38,681 nt of DNA from an uncultured Clostridia bacterium (GCA_934476675.1 CAKSOE010000030.1:1-38681); one strand, 5' to 3'; shown: positions 1-5,882, counted from the first letter of the stretch. The notes: generated by a model not told the origin, from the letters alone. Numbers and translations are program-made.

Positions 1-44
1 TCACAAACAACTTCAAGCTACTACCTATAAAAATACAATCAAAA

Positions 45-70
45 CAATTAGGGACAAATTAGGGACAAAA
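45..70. repeat. 26-bp direct repeat, left copy (host flank)
   Basis: This 26-bp sequence is identical to 38220-38245. It contains the 11-bp unit ATTAGGGACAA twice in tandem. It lies outside the short attachment core, so I read it as flanking host DNA and not as the prophage junction. The tandem unit resembles arm-type binding sites of a tyrosine recombinase from an older element, but that is inference. Confidence 0.85.
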
Positions 71-91
71 TAAAAAATTTTATTTTTCCTA

Positions 92-132
92 AAAAGAAAA
101 CACCGCTTAAACGTAGTGTTTATGCGGTGTTT
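92..132 (-). terminator. Rho-independent terminator after attL
   Basis: AAACACCGC (98-106) pairs perfectly with GCGGTGTTT (124-132), with AAAC/GTTT pairing inside the loop. On the minus strand the stem is followed by a T-rich run. In the unoccupied site it would sit directly after the CCA of the tRNA-Lys 3' end. In the prophage it terminates the integrase transcript. Confidence 0.8.
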
Positions 133-1640
133 CATGGTGAGCCAAGGCAAGAACTATCCGAAAATTTTCCAGATAGTTCTTTTATTATTTTGTCGTAGTC
201 GCTGTCATTGCCGTTGTTCGGAGTATTTGTAAAGTTATACAGAATGACTGACTGATCATCCCATACATATATACGATTTACAAACAGGTTAATCAGCTTT
301 GCCTTATCTTCCATGGTGGAGAAGTCCGAGGCAGCCACACTCTCAAAATACCGATAAATTTCATTTCGGGTAATTTTGTGGCTATTAAAAGAATATTGCT
401 GTATTTCAACCGTTACGGCATCATGCGCAGATTCAAGCTCCGCAAGCCTGTTTTTGGTTGTATCGGTAATAATGCCTTGCTCAATAGCGTTCATCAGATT
501 TGTAATTCGCTTTTTGATATCACTTTTTTTCGCTTTCAGAGCAAGCAGGCTGTCGGGTTCGGGCGCGCTGTCTTGCATAAGGATGATAGCGTCCGCTATG
601 CGTTTGACAACATCGGGGTTCAAAGCATTTTCTAAAATGTGTGAAACGATTGTATTTTCAATATAATTTTTCGGTATACGCTTTTTGACACAGTTATTCC
701 GCTTGCCACTGTTAGCACATCTGTAATAACAATAAACATTTCCGTTTCTGCCGACTGCGGATTCGCCATAAATAGGTTTGTGACAATATCCGCAGAAAAG
801 CTTACAGGACAAAAGATACGTTTCATGCGCTTTATACACCGCACCGCTCTTTTTGTTTATTTTCACAATTAATTGAGCTTTTTGGAACAGCTCATCACTT
901 ACAATACGCTGCGTTTCATCGGTGTATTCCACTCCGTCATAAGTGTACCTGCCGCAATAACGTTCCCTGCGAACAATTGTGTAAATATTAGTACATTTAA
1001 ACAGATTGCCTTTTGTGGTTCGGTAGCCGTGATTATTAAGCCATGCGACAATATCCGTGTTACGTTCACGGTTAGAGTACATCTCAAAAACTTTTTTGAC
1101 AGCCGGAGCGGTAAGCGGATCTATTTCATATGTGCCGATAGCGGACTTGCGATAGCCGAACGGAATGGCGCAGGTGATTTTACCTTTCGCGGCGGTTTCA
1201 CGCATACCGCGCTTTACTTTCTGCCCCAGCTCCGCACTGTAATACTCCGCATAGCCTTCAAGAATGGATTCCATTAAAATGCCCTCGGGATTATCGGAAA
1301 TGTTTTCGGTGACGGACACAACACGAACACCGTTTTTCTTTAATTTTGATTTGTATACTGCACTGTCATAGCGATTACGTGAAAAACGATCCAGTTTCCA
1401 TACAAGAACAACATCAAAGGTTTGTTTTGCGCTGTCTTTTATCATTTGCTGAAACTGCGGCCGCTTGTCCGAAGTGGCGGTTAAGGCACGGTCGATATAT
1501 GTACCGATGATGTGTAAGCCGTTTTGTTCGGCATATTTTTCACAATCGTGCATTTGTCCCTCGATAGATTGTTCTGACTGATTGGAACATGAATAGCGTG
1601 CGTATACCACACATCTGTTTTTGTTATTAAATTTTTCCAT
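132..1640 (-). CDS. int: Large serine recombinase (prophage integrase)
   Basis: Site-specific integrase, 502 aa in the prophage. It has an N-terminal resolvase domain with catalytic Ser17 in YARYS, a RSIEGQ-like segment, WKLDRFSRN and the E-helix region; then a recombinase domain (about 155-260), a zinc ribbon with Cys pairs (CGYCHKP and RCANSG..NNC, about 290-330) and a coiled-coil motif near 380-420. The ATG at 1640 is chosen because AAAAGGAGTG lies about 9 bases upstream; the open frame runs further but lacks a ribosome site. The last four residues and stop come from the att core and host DNA. In the circular form the frame would continue 21 codons to a stop at 38011-38013, so the C-terminus changes on integration. 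Confidence 0.95.
   Translation of the reverse strand: MEKFNNKNRCVVYARYSCSNQSEQSIEGQMHDCEKYAEQNGLHIIGTYIDRALTATSDKRPQFQQMIKDSAKQTFDVVLVWKLDRFSRNRYDSAVYKSKLKKNGVRVVSVTENISDNPEGILMESILEGYAEYYSAELGQKVKRGMRETAAKGKITCAIPFGYRKSAIGTYEIDPLTAPAVKKVFEMYSNRERNTDIVAWLNNHGYRTTKGNLFKCTNIYTIVRRERYCGRYTYDGVEYTDETQRIVSDELFQKAQLIVKINKKSGAVYKAHETYLLSCKLFCGYCHKPIYGESAVGRNGNVYCYYRCANSGKRNNCVKKRIPKNYIENTIVSHILENALNPDVVKRIADAIILMQDSAPEPDSLLALKAKKSDIKKRITNLMNAIEQGIITDTTKNRLAELESAHDAVTVEIQQYSFNSHKITRNEIYRYFESVAASDFSTMEDKAKLINLFVNRIYVWDDQSVILYNFTNTPNNGNDSDYDKIIKELSGKFSDSSCLGSP
135..144. other. attL core of the prophage
   Basis: TGGTGAGCCA here is identical to 38077-38086. On the minus strand it reads TGGCTCACCA, the 3' end of tRNA-Lys including CCA. 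It also encodes the last codons of the prophage form of the integrase. Joining the phage-side flanks gives an attP with TTCGGATA (38059-38066) and TATCCGAA (155-162) each exactly 10 bp from the core, a perfect inverted repeat as expected for a serine-integrase site. Confidence 0.8.
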
Positions 1641-1669
1641 AAAAATAAACACTCCTTTTGTATTTTTGT

Positions 1670-1698
1670 TTGACAAATCAGAGTGTATATGATACAAT
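1670..1698 (+). promoter_or_regulatory. Consensus promoter facing away from int
   Basis: TTGACA (1670-1675), 17-bp spacer, TACAAT (1693-1698) on the plus strand. It lies upstream of the minus-strand integrase and points away from it. It is embedded in a large imperfect palindrome (1680-1732) and is followed by a terminator hairpin, so the product should be a short RNA. Confidence 0.6.
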
Positions 1699-1732
1699 AT
1701 GTTTGCGATATATGTGTATCTATATACACTCT
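1680..1732. repeat. Imperfect 53-bp palindrome in the int leader
   Basis: AGAGTGTATAT at 1680-1690 is mirrored by ATATACACTCT at 1722-1732, and GATACA by TGTATC inside, around a short GTTTGCG centre. One arm covers the -10 of the plus-strand promoter. It could be an operator for a lysogeny regulator or directionality factor, or fold in RNA. No protein partner can be named. Confidence 0.6.
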
Positions 1733-1770
1733 TTTCCCTCGGCTGTTGGCACAGTCGGGGGATTTTTATT
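1705..1770 (+). ncRNA. Candidate ~65-nt small RNA upstream of int
   Basis: Transcription from the promoter at 1670-1698 would start near 1705 and stop after the hairpin CCCTCGGCTG (1736-1745) / CAGTCGGGGG (1752-1761), which pairs over 10 bp with two wobbles and is followed by ATTTTTATT. No reading frame with a ribosome site fits in it. It is convergent with the toxin-antitoxin pair and antisense to the int leader. RNA evidence is needed. Confidence 0.4.
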
Positions 1771-1776
1771 GTTAAA

Positions 1777-2007
1777 TTAAGCTGCGGTATTTGTATAGTC
1801 AATAACGGCTATATCATTTATAATGCTTTCGAGTTTATAGACAATTTTTTCAATACGCCCAAACACTTCGTTTGAATAATAAACTTCACCGCAATGTTCA
1901 CATACCATAGCAGGAACATTTTTTATAATAATAACGCAGTTTTCAAGATTTGCTACATATGTTCTGTTTTTATTAATTAGGTCATGACCACATTCAATGC
2001 ACTTCAT
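1777..2007 (-). CDS. YgiT-type zinc-finger antitoxin
   Basis: 76 aa with an N-terminal MKCIECGHD and a VCEHCGEVYY pair, the two-CxxC zinc-finger layout of YgiT/MqsA-like antitoxin N-termini, followed by a helical tail. There is no separate HTH domain. It starts 2 bases after the stop of the DUF4258 gene, and its ribosome site GGGAG lies inside that gene, so the pair is translationally linked. The family is known as the partner of DUF4258 toxins; here it likely neutralises the upstream product. A lysogeny-maintenance or phage-exclusion role is inference. Confidence 0.8.
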   Translation of the reverse strand: MKCIECGHDLINKNRTYVANLENCVIIIKNVPAMVCEHCGEVYYSNEVFGRIEKIVYKLESIINDIAVIDYTNTAA

Positions 2008-2009
2008 AA

Positions 2010-2279
2010 TTATATCTCCCTTCTTGTTTTCAAATCCTCGTGAAATTTTATTGTATCTGGAATATATGCTGTTATCATATGGGTATATTCACCGTCAAAA
2101 CTGCATACAACGTGTAAAGGTTTGCCGAAGCGTATATATCCGAATACAAGACAACTCGCAAACGGCTTATCACTAACATATTTTTCGATGATTTCACCGT
2201 TTAAAATACACTGTATCGCATCGGTTTTTAATATTTTTCTCTGCAATAGCCTTTGGGTGGCGTGGTCTTTCCAAACCAC
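2010..2279 (-). CDS. DUF4258 toxin-like protein (start uncertain)
   Basis: The visible protein has the DUF4258 pattern: WKDHATQRLLQRKI, CILNGEIIEKY, SCLVFGYI, PLHVVCSFDG and MITAYIPD. Family members paired with YgiT-like proteins are treated as RNase/RelE-like toxins. The GTG at 2279 has no ribosome site and lacks the usual first helix. The same frame continues upstream without a stop and encodes a fitting INDLRNACNEDK segment. A good AAAGGA site lies near 2347-2352, but the only codons at the right distance are ATT (2336) or CTG (2345). Either initiation is non-standard or the original start codon was lost. Confidence 0.75.
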   Translation of the reverse strand: MVWKDHATQRLLQRKILKTDAIQCILNGEIIEKYVSDKPFASCLVFGYIRFGKPLHVVCSFDGEYTHMITAYIPDTIKFHEDLKTRREI

Positions 2280-2367
2280 TTTATCTTCGTTACACGCATT
2301 TCTTAAATCGTTTATAGTATACGGAAAATTGTTAATTGTTATCAGTCCTTTCTAAGTGGCAGTAGTA

Positions 2368-3285
2368 TTAATTGGATTTTTCAAAAGCACAAATTATCTG
2401 CTTTTGAGAAACATTTATTGTATATTTAATACCGTTTCTCGTAGTACTATAATCTTGCCCCGGTCTACTGCTTGCGTTAGTAAGTAATGGCGTGAGCATT
2501 GAACTGGCTGCACTTGCTGTTAAAGAGGAATCTAATGTTAAAGCTGTTGCTAACATATAATAAGAAGAATCCTCTAATGATTGTGATGTTGTCCTATTGG
2601 CGTTAATAAATATTGTTTGAATATAGTTTTCAGAGGTATAGCAACTTACTGAAACATCTGTATTCATTGCAATATATGTAACTTCTTTATTCTTCATTTG
2701 CTGTTTAGTCAAATATGATTCCCAATTATTTTTTAATGAAATCTGATTGAAATTGTCATAAAAATCATTAGGTGTCAATCCAAGACTATTGGCTTTTGCG
2801 GCTATTTCCTGCTGCTTTTTGGCTTCTGCTTCTTTTGCTGCTTTTTCAGCTGCAATTCTTTCAGCTTCTTCTTTTGCGGCTTTTTCTTCGGCGGCTTTCT
2901 TTTCTTCAGCAGCTTTCACATCGGCAATTTGTTGTGCTTCATATGGTTGCATTTTAGTTTTATAATTGTTGTATCCATCTTGCAAAGATTTATATGAATT
3001 ATCACATTGAACGATTTTATCGTTTAATGTTGAATTATCAGCCAAAAGTGCTTTATACTTTGAACGCTTTACACCTACTAACATATGAGACCCTATTCCA
3101 AGAAGATATGCAACAATGATAAATATAATTACAAGACGTTTTTGCGTTTTATGAGATTTGCCATTAAACCACTTTTTTAGCCTTTGATAAATTATCGCTA
3201 TCGGCGATTCATCTGTTTGAATAGTTTCGCGATTCAAACTCTCATTACTGGTATTTGTAATGTTACTTGTGTTTTCCTCATTCAT
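2368..3285 (-). CDS. Membrane-anchored coiled-coil protein
   Basis: 305 aa, not assigned to a named family. Order: a polar Thr/Asn/Ser-rich cytoplasmic N-terminus (about 1-50), one transmembrane helix (VIIFIIVAYLLGIGSHML, about 54-71), a Lys/Ala/Glu-rich coiled coil with EKAAKEEAERIAAEKAAK-type repeats (about 110-170), then a globular C-terminal domain. The start at 3285 follows AAGGGGG; an ATG 21 bases upstream lacks one. It lies between repressor and toxin-antitoxin genes on the lysogenic strand, so it is probably made in the lysogen. A cell-surface or superinfection-exclusion role is plausible but unproven. Confidence 0.85.
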   Translation of the reverse strand: MNEENTSNITNTSNESLNRETIQTDESPIAIIYQRLKKWFNGKSHKTQKRLVIIFIIVAYLLGIGSHMLVGVKRSKYKALLADNSTLNDKIVQCDNSYKSLQDGYNNYKTKMQPYEAQQIADVKAAEEKKAAEEKAAKEEAERIAAEKAAKEAEAKKQQEIAAKANSLGLTPNDFYDNFNQISLKNNWESYLTKQQMKNKEVTYIAMNTDVSVSCYTSENYIQTIFINANRTTSQSLEDSSYYMLATALTLDSSLTASAASSMLTPLLTNASSRPGQDYSTTRNGIKYTINVSQKQIICAFEKSN

Positions 3286-3355
3286 AATAAAATCCCCCTT
3301 AATCATTTGTAAATTAAAATTATATATACAATTCCGAATAACGGAATTATAAACT

Positions 3356-3730
3356 TTATTTTGTATTTATAGTAAAATTTTTTACATCGTGTTCTATTTC
3401 AGATATAATATCCTGTTCAACACTGTTATCACAACCAATGTCAAGCATTTTGTTAATTGCCGGTTGCATTTCGACGTGTTCTCGATAGGCATTTAATAGT
3501 TTTTGCTCGGCATGATTTAGAGATTTCTTTTTACAATATGGGTTTAAATCATCAACACATACATTTAATCCATTGCAAATTTTAATAATGTTATCGAGAG
3601 AAGCACCTCCAACGGATTTATTAACAATTGATAGCAAGGTGGTGTATGGCATATCTATAAAAGAAGCAAAGTCTTTAAGATTATATCCTTGTTGTTTAAT
3701 TATTCCCTTCAAAAAATCCTCTCTATTCAT
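3356..3730 (-). CDS. XRE-family phage repressor (CI-like)
   Basis: 124 aa. Residues 6-66 form an XRE/Cro-CI helix-turn-helix (GYNLKDFASFIDMPYTTLLSIV...LDNIIKICNGLNVCVDDL). The short C-terminal part has no S24/LexA peptidase signature, so RecA-stimulated autocleavage is unlikely and induction must work some other way. The start at 3730 follows AAAGGTGGTGA. It faces the Cro-like gene across an operator region and has its own promoter at 3754-3782. By position and fold it is the maintenance repressor acting on the ACRAAATWTYGT sites. Confidence 0.9.
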   Translation of the reverse strand: MNREDFLKGIIKQQGYNLKDFASFIDMPYTTLLSIVNKSVGGASLDNIIKICNGLNVCVDDLNPYCKKKSLNHAEQKLLNAYREHVEMQPAINKMLDIGCDNSVEQDIISEIEHDVKNFTINTK

Positions 3731-3753
3731 CGTGTCACCACCTTTCAAACACT

Positions 3754-3782
3754 AATATATCATAAAAAATTAAAAAAATCAA
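3754..3782 (-). promoter_or_regulatory. Repressor promoter (PRM-like)
   Basis: On the minus strand TTGATT (3777-3782), a 17-bp spacer and TATATT (3754-3759) lie just upstream of the repressor ribosome site. Operator copy 1 (3792-3803) begins about 10 bp upstream of the -35, a place from which a bound repressor could activate or block. Confidence 0.7.
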
Positions 3783-3791
3783 TACCAAAAC

Positions 3792-3876
3792 ACGAAATTT
3801 TGTAATTTTTTTATTAAAAAAGTATTGACAATTACAAAATATCGTGTTAATATATTCATGAAATACGAAATATCGT
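3792..3876. promoter_or_regulatory. Three operator sites of the lysis/lysogeny switch
   Basis: Three 12-bp near-palindromes share the consensus ACRAAATWTYGT: ACGAAATTTTGT (3792-3803), ACAAAATATCGT (3834-3845) and ACGAAATATCGT (3865-3876). Copy 2 lies between the -35 and -10 of the rightward promoter and copy 3 near its start site, so binding would block early transcription. Copy 1 sits behind the leftward promoter. The layout parallels the lambda OR region. Confidence 0.75.
3825..3853 (+). promoter_or_regulatory. Early lytic promoter (PR-like)
   Basis: TTGACA (3825-3830), 17-bp spacer, TAATAT (3848-3853). It drives the Cro-like gene and the early cluster. An operator copy lies in its spacer and another just downstream. 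Confidence 0.85.
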
Positions 3877-3895
3877 TTTGAAAGGAGGTGAGGAA

Positions 3896-4096
3896 ATGTT
3901 TGATAATTTAGAGTTGATTATATTTCAGAAAAAACTCTCAAAAAAGAAAATGGCAAATGAGTTGAATATGAAATATAATACATTTCTTGCAAAACTTGCA
4001 GGGAAACAGCCGATAAAATTAGACGAAGCATTTAAAATACAGTCAATATATGCGCCAGATAAGACAATAGAGTGGCTATTTGACAAGTCAGCGTAA
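3896..4096 (+). CDS. Cro-like HTH regulator
   Basis: 66 aa with a compact helix-turn-helix (LSKKKMANELNMKYNTFLAKLA) and a tail ending in EWLFDKSA. First gene of the rightward operon. The ATG at 3896 is used because GAAAGGAGGTGA precedes it; the earlier ATG at 3878 overlaps that ribosome site. Position and size fit a Cro-type antagonist of the divergent repressor, binding the same three operators. Confidence 0.8.
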   Translation: MFDNLELIIFQKKLSKKKMANELNMKYNTFLAKLAGKQPIKLDEAFKIQSIYAPDKTIEWLFDKSA

Positions 4097-4110
4097 AGGA
4101 GCGTGAGAAA

Positions 4111-4164
4111 ATGCGAGGACGTGAAAGTAATTGTTTCCACTTTACCGGAAAAAAGAAAAAATAA
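4111..4164 (+). CDS. 17-residue peptide ORF
   Basis: A tiny frame with a good ribosome site (AAAGGAGCGTGAGAAA) directly after the Cro-like gene and 13 bases before the next gene. The product is short and basic, with a C-terminal lysine run and the segment NCFHFTG. No family is recognised. It may be a real micropeptide or a translational-coupling leader. Confidence 0.35.
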   Translation: MRGRESNCFHFTGKKKK

Positions 4165-4177
4165 GGAGTGAGGAATA

Positions 4178-4363
4178 ATGACAGATGAGCAAATTAAAAA
4201 AATTTCAGAAATGCTTTCTGGTTTAAAACGTTATGAATGGTCGAGGTTAAAAATTGCGGTTGAGCGTATGTACGATTCGGCATCTTGCAAATTGTCACTG
4301 GGAGATGCCGAATCCATACAGCGAAACATTCAATTAGAAATGCAGGGCATTAATAATCTATAA
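4178..4363 (+). CDS. Small early protein, 61 aa
   Basis: Helical, soluble protein of unknown function starting after AAGGAGTGAGGAATA. Features: MTDEQIKKISEML then SRLKIAVERMYDSASCKLSLGDAESIQRNIQLEM. Its last 14 bases overlap the 3' end of the convergent minus-strand gene at 4350-4568. Similar small proteins are common in Firmicutes phage early regions; no role can be assigned. Confidence 0.7.
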   Translation: MTDEQIKKISEMLSGLKRYEWSRLKIAVERMYDSASCKLSLGDAESIQRNIQLEMQGINNL

Positions 4364-4568
4364 ATTGTATCATAGACGGATGTATGCAATAATCATGACC
4401 GTGGTATTGAACATGAATGTAGCCATATTTAAAACATTCAGCAACAGTAGAATTTTCAAGGAAAGACAAATTTTCCTTAAAATACAATATTGGGTTTTTT
4501 CCGTCAGCTACTGTACCATCTTCGGTTATGTCTACCCAATTTCCAATTAAATTAGCATAAATTCTCAT
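4350..4568 (-). CDS. Antisense cassette gene A, 72 aa
   Basis: Minus-strand gene inside a plus-strand operon. It starts with MRIYANLIGNWVDITEDG and ends in HVQYHGHDYCIHPSMIQFIDY, giving a small beta-rich protein with no recognised family. Its ATG follows GGAGGTGATTATAT from the conserved module at 4566-4622. It is expected to be expressed in the lysogen because it opposes lytic transcription. It is convergent with the gene at 4178, overlapping 14 bases. Confidence 0.75.
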   Translation of the reverse strand: MRIYANLIGNWVDITEDGTVADGKNPILYFKENLSFLENSTVAECFKYGYIHVQYHGHDYCIHPSMIQFIDY

Positions 4569-4622
4569 ATATAATCACCTCCGTTCTACGGTGATTATAA
4601 CACAGGAAAAGGCAAAAAGCAA
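4566..4622 (-). promoter_or_regulatory. Cassette promoter/inverted-repeat module, copy A
   Basis: On the minus strand: TTGCTT (4617-4622), 17-bp spacer, extended -10 TGTTATAAT (core 4594-4599), then GGAGGTGA ribosome site and ATG at 4568. ATAATCACC (4571-4579) and GGTGATTAT (4590-4598) form a 9-bp inverted repeat joining the -10 to the ribosome site. Nearly the same module occurs at 5086-5142 and 5809-5865, each facing another minus-strand gene and backing onto a plus-strand gene. Confidence 0.8.
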
Positions 4623-4649
4623 CAAAATACATGAAAGGAGTGTGAGAAA

Positions 4650-4871
4650 ATGAATATTATTGAAGCGACAAAACTTGCAACAGAGCATGGGAAAGGAATT
4701 ATAAACGGCGAGTGTATGCAAGCGGAAATTTATCTTTTGCCTACAAATCTTTGCCTTGGGTTTATGATTATCCCTTTCGGATATAAGTACATAGAAAATA
4801 ATAAGCCTGCGCCGAGGTGGCAACCAAAGGCAAAGGATATTATAGCCGATGATTGGGAGCTATATGGGTAG
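4650..4871 (+). CDS. Tad2-like protein (DUF2829 family)
   Basis: 73 aa, ATG after GAAAGGAGTGTGAGAAA. The N-terminal MNIIEATKLATEHGKGI and the C-terminal APRWQPKAKDIIADDWELY match the DUF2829 layout, whose hallmark is a W-Q-P-x-x-x-D-x-x-A-D-D-W ending. Characterised members (Tad2) are phage proteins that bind the cyclic ADP-ribose signal of Thoeris defence and so stop NAD depletion. This copy is short but complete. Position right after the switch fits early expression. Whether it binds a signal molecule is not shown by sequence. Confidence 0.8.
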   Translation: MNIIEATKLATEHGKGIINGECMQAEIYLLPTNLCLGFMIIPFGYKYIENNKPAPRWQPKAKDIIADDWELYG

Positions 4872-4881
4872 CTCCCGGACA

Positions 4882-5088
4882 TCATTTCAAACAAAACGTA
4901 TAAACAACATTGTCAGCAGTAAATGTACATTCTATGAAACCCTGGTCGATTAAAGCTAAAAGAAAGGTATTTAAATCTTCCCTGCGGTCGATTTGAAGAT
5001 CTTTCATCACATTTTCAAAATTCATAGAAGCGTGTTTATCATGTGTCTTATAAAAATTGAGAATGTATCGCTTTAAAATTTCCATCAT
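4882..5088 (-). CDS. Antisense cassette gene B, 68 aa
   Basis: Minus-strand gene ending 10 bases from the Tad2-like gene. The sequence (MMEILKRYILNFYKTHDKHASMNF then MKDLQIDRREDLNTFLLALIDQGFIEC) reads as a small winged-helix-like fold, with a helix pair followed by a beta turn. It may bind DNA, but no family is recognised. Translation starts at 5088, at the same distance from the module's ribosome site as genes A and C. Confidence 0.7.
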   Translation of the reverse strand: MMEILKRYILNFYKTHDKHASMNFENVMKDLQIDRREDLNTFLLALIDQGFIECTFTADNVVYTFCLK

Positions 5089-5142
5089 ATATAATCACCT
5101 CCGTTCTACGGTGATTATATCACAGAAAAAGGCAAAAAGCAA
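5086..5142 (-). promoter_or_regulatory. Cassette promoter/inverted-repeat module, copy B
   Basis: TTGCTT (5137-5142), 17-bp spacer, TATAAT (5114-5119) with an upstream TG, and the inverted repeat 5091-5099 / 5110-5118. The inverted repeat and its loop are identical to copy A. The other side leads into the plus-strand gene at 5160 with GAAAGGAGTG. Confidence 0.8.
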
Positions 5143-5159
5143 GAAAGGAGTGGGTGAAG

Positions 5160-5306
5160 ATGGAAGTTGTAAAGGTAACGGACGAGCTTACAGACAATTT
5201 GATGAATGTTGTTAAAAGGTTGTCGAACAAAGAAGATGCAACAGCCGAAGAGATTGAGGCTCCGTCAGCTGTTGCAAATGTAGTCACAGATTTACTGTTT
5301 AGATGA
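5160..5306 (+). CDS. Small early protein, 48 aa
   Basis: Starts after GAAAGGAGTGGGTGAAG. An acidic, amphipathic protein beginning MEVVKVTDELTDNLMNVVKRL and ending AVANVVTDLLFR. No family is recognised. It is the plus-strand member of the second cassette unit, convergent with gene C. Its stop overlaps another ATG (5303) that lacks support. Confidence 0.55.
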   Translation: MEVVKVTDELTDNLMNVVKRLSNKEDATAEEIEAPSAVANVVTDLLFR

Positions 5307-5328
5307 GTTTAAAGAAAGGACGTGAGAA

Positions 5329-5811
5329 TTATGCGGAAAAAGATGAAAAAAATCTTTTTAGAATATCTATTACCGATTTTATTATCTGTGGCAACATCGG
5401 AACTATGTATAGCGATATACAAGTTGTCGCAAATGAAACAGCAATCGGTATAAAGACACTTTTGAGAAAAAGCTCTTTGCGTTGAGATTTTAAAGAATGT
5501 AAGTGCTCTTGCAATGCGGTTTTTCCCAAATCCGTAATATGAAAAATATTAAGGCTTTTATATGGCTCAATGTACTCATCTGTTGTTTGGTCAAATTCTT
5601 CATCTATATAAGCGGAATTCTGTATAGGAATAGGAACTCCATGGCTTGTTTTATAATCGATTTGAGATAAGACTGACAGGCGATAATCCAAGGAATCGAT
5701 TTTACCTTTAAAGTGTTTTTCGATATTGGTTTTATGTACAGATGGAAAACGATTGATGTATTCTAAAAGCTGATAATCACTTTCAGTTAAATCTTTAACA
5801 GGTATACTCAT
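5329..5811 (-). CDS. Antisense cassette gene C: winged-helix plus membrane helix, 160 aa
   Basis: The N-terminal half (LTESDYQLLEYINRFPSVHK then YRLSVLSQIDY) looks like a winged helix, and FHITDLGKTALQEH resembles its wing/dimer helix. Then comes a charged linker and a C-terminal hydrophobic segment (FIPIAVSFATTCISLYIVP, about 121-139) before a basic tail. This layout suggests a membrane-tethered DNA-binding or sensor protein. It is expressed from cassette module C on the lysogenic strand. No named family. It overlaps a plausible plus-strand peptide gene. Confidence 0.75.
   Translation of the reverse strand: MSIPVKDLTESDYQLLEYINRFPSVHKTNIEKHFKGKIDSLDYRLSVLSQIDYKTSHGVPIPIQNSAYIDEEFDQTTDEYIEPYKSLNIFHITDLGKTALQEHLHSLKSQRKELFLKSVFIPIAVSFATTCISLYIVPMLPQIIKSVIDILKRFFSSFSA
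5331..5453 (+). CDS. Possible 40-aa membrane peptide, antisense to cassette gene C
   Basis: A plus-strand frame with a good ribosome site (AAAGGACGTGAGAATT) and one hydrophobic helix (IFLEYLLPILLSVATSELC) after a basic start MRKKMKK. It lies wholly inside the 3' end of the minus-strand gene at 5329-5811, whose own membrane helix is encoded by the same bases. Either gene C invaded an older plus-strand gene or one of the two is not translated here. Confidence 0.4.
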   Translation: MRKKMKKIFLEYLLPILLSVATSELCIAIYKLSQMKQQSV

Positions 5812-5865
5812 ATATAATCACCTCCATTCTACGGTGATTATATCACAGAAAAAGGAAAAACACAA
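5809..5865 (-). promoter_or_regulatory. Cassette promoter/inverted-repeat module, copy C
   Basis: TTGTGT (5860-5865), 17-bp spacer, TATAAT (5837-5842) with an upstream TG, and the inverted repeat 5814-5822 / 5833-5841. It differs from copies A and B by one base in the loop and a few upstream. The far side carries GAAAGGAGTGTGAGAAG for the next plus-strand gene. Confidence 0.8.
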
Positions 5866-5882
5866 GAAAGGAGTGTGAGAAG

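Noticed and set aside
1640..1802. Extension of int upstream to 1802
   Set aside because: The frame is open, but only ATG 1640 has a ribosome site, and the resolvase domain begins there.
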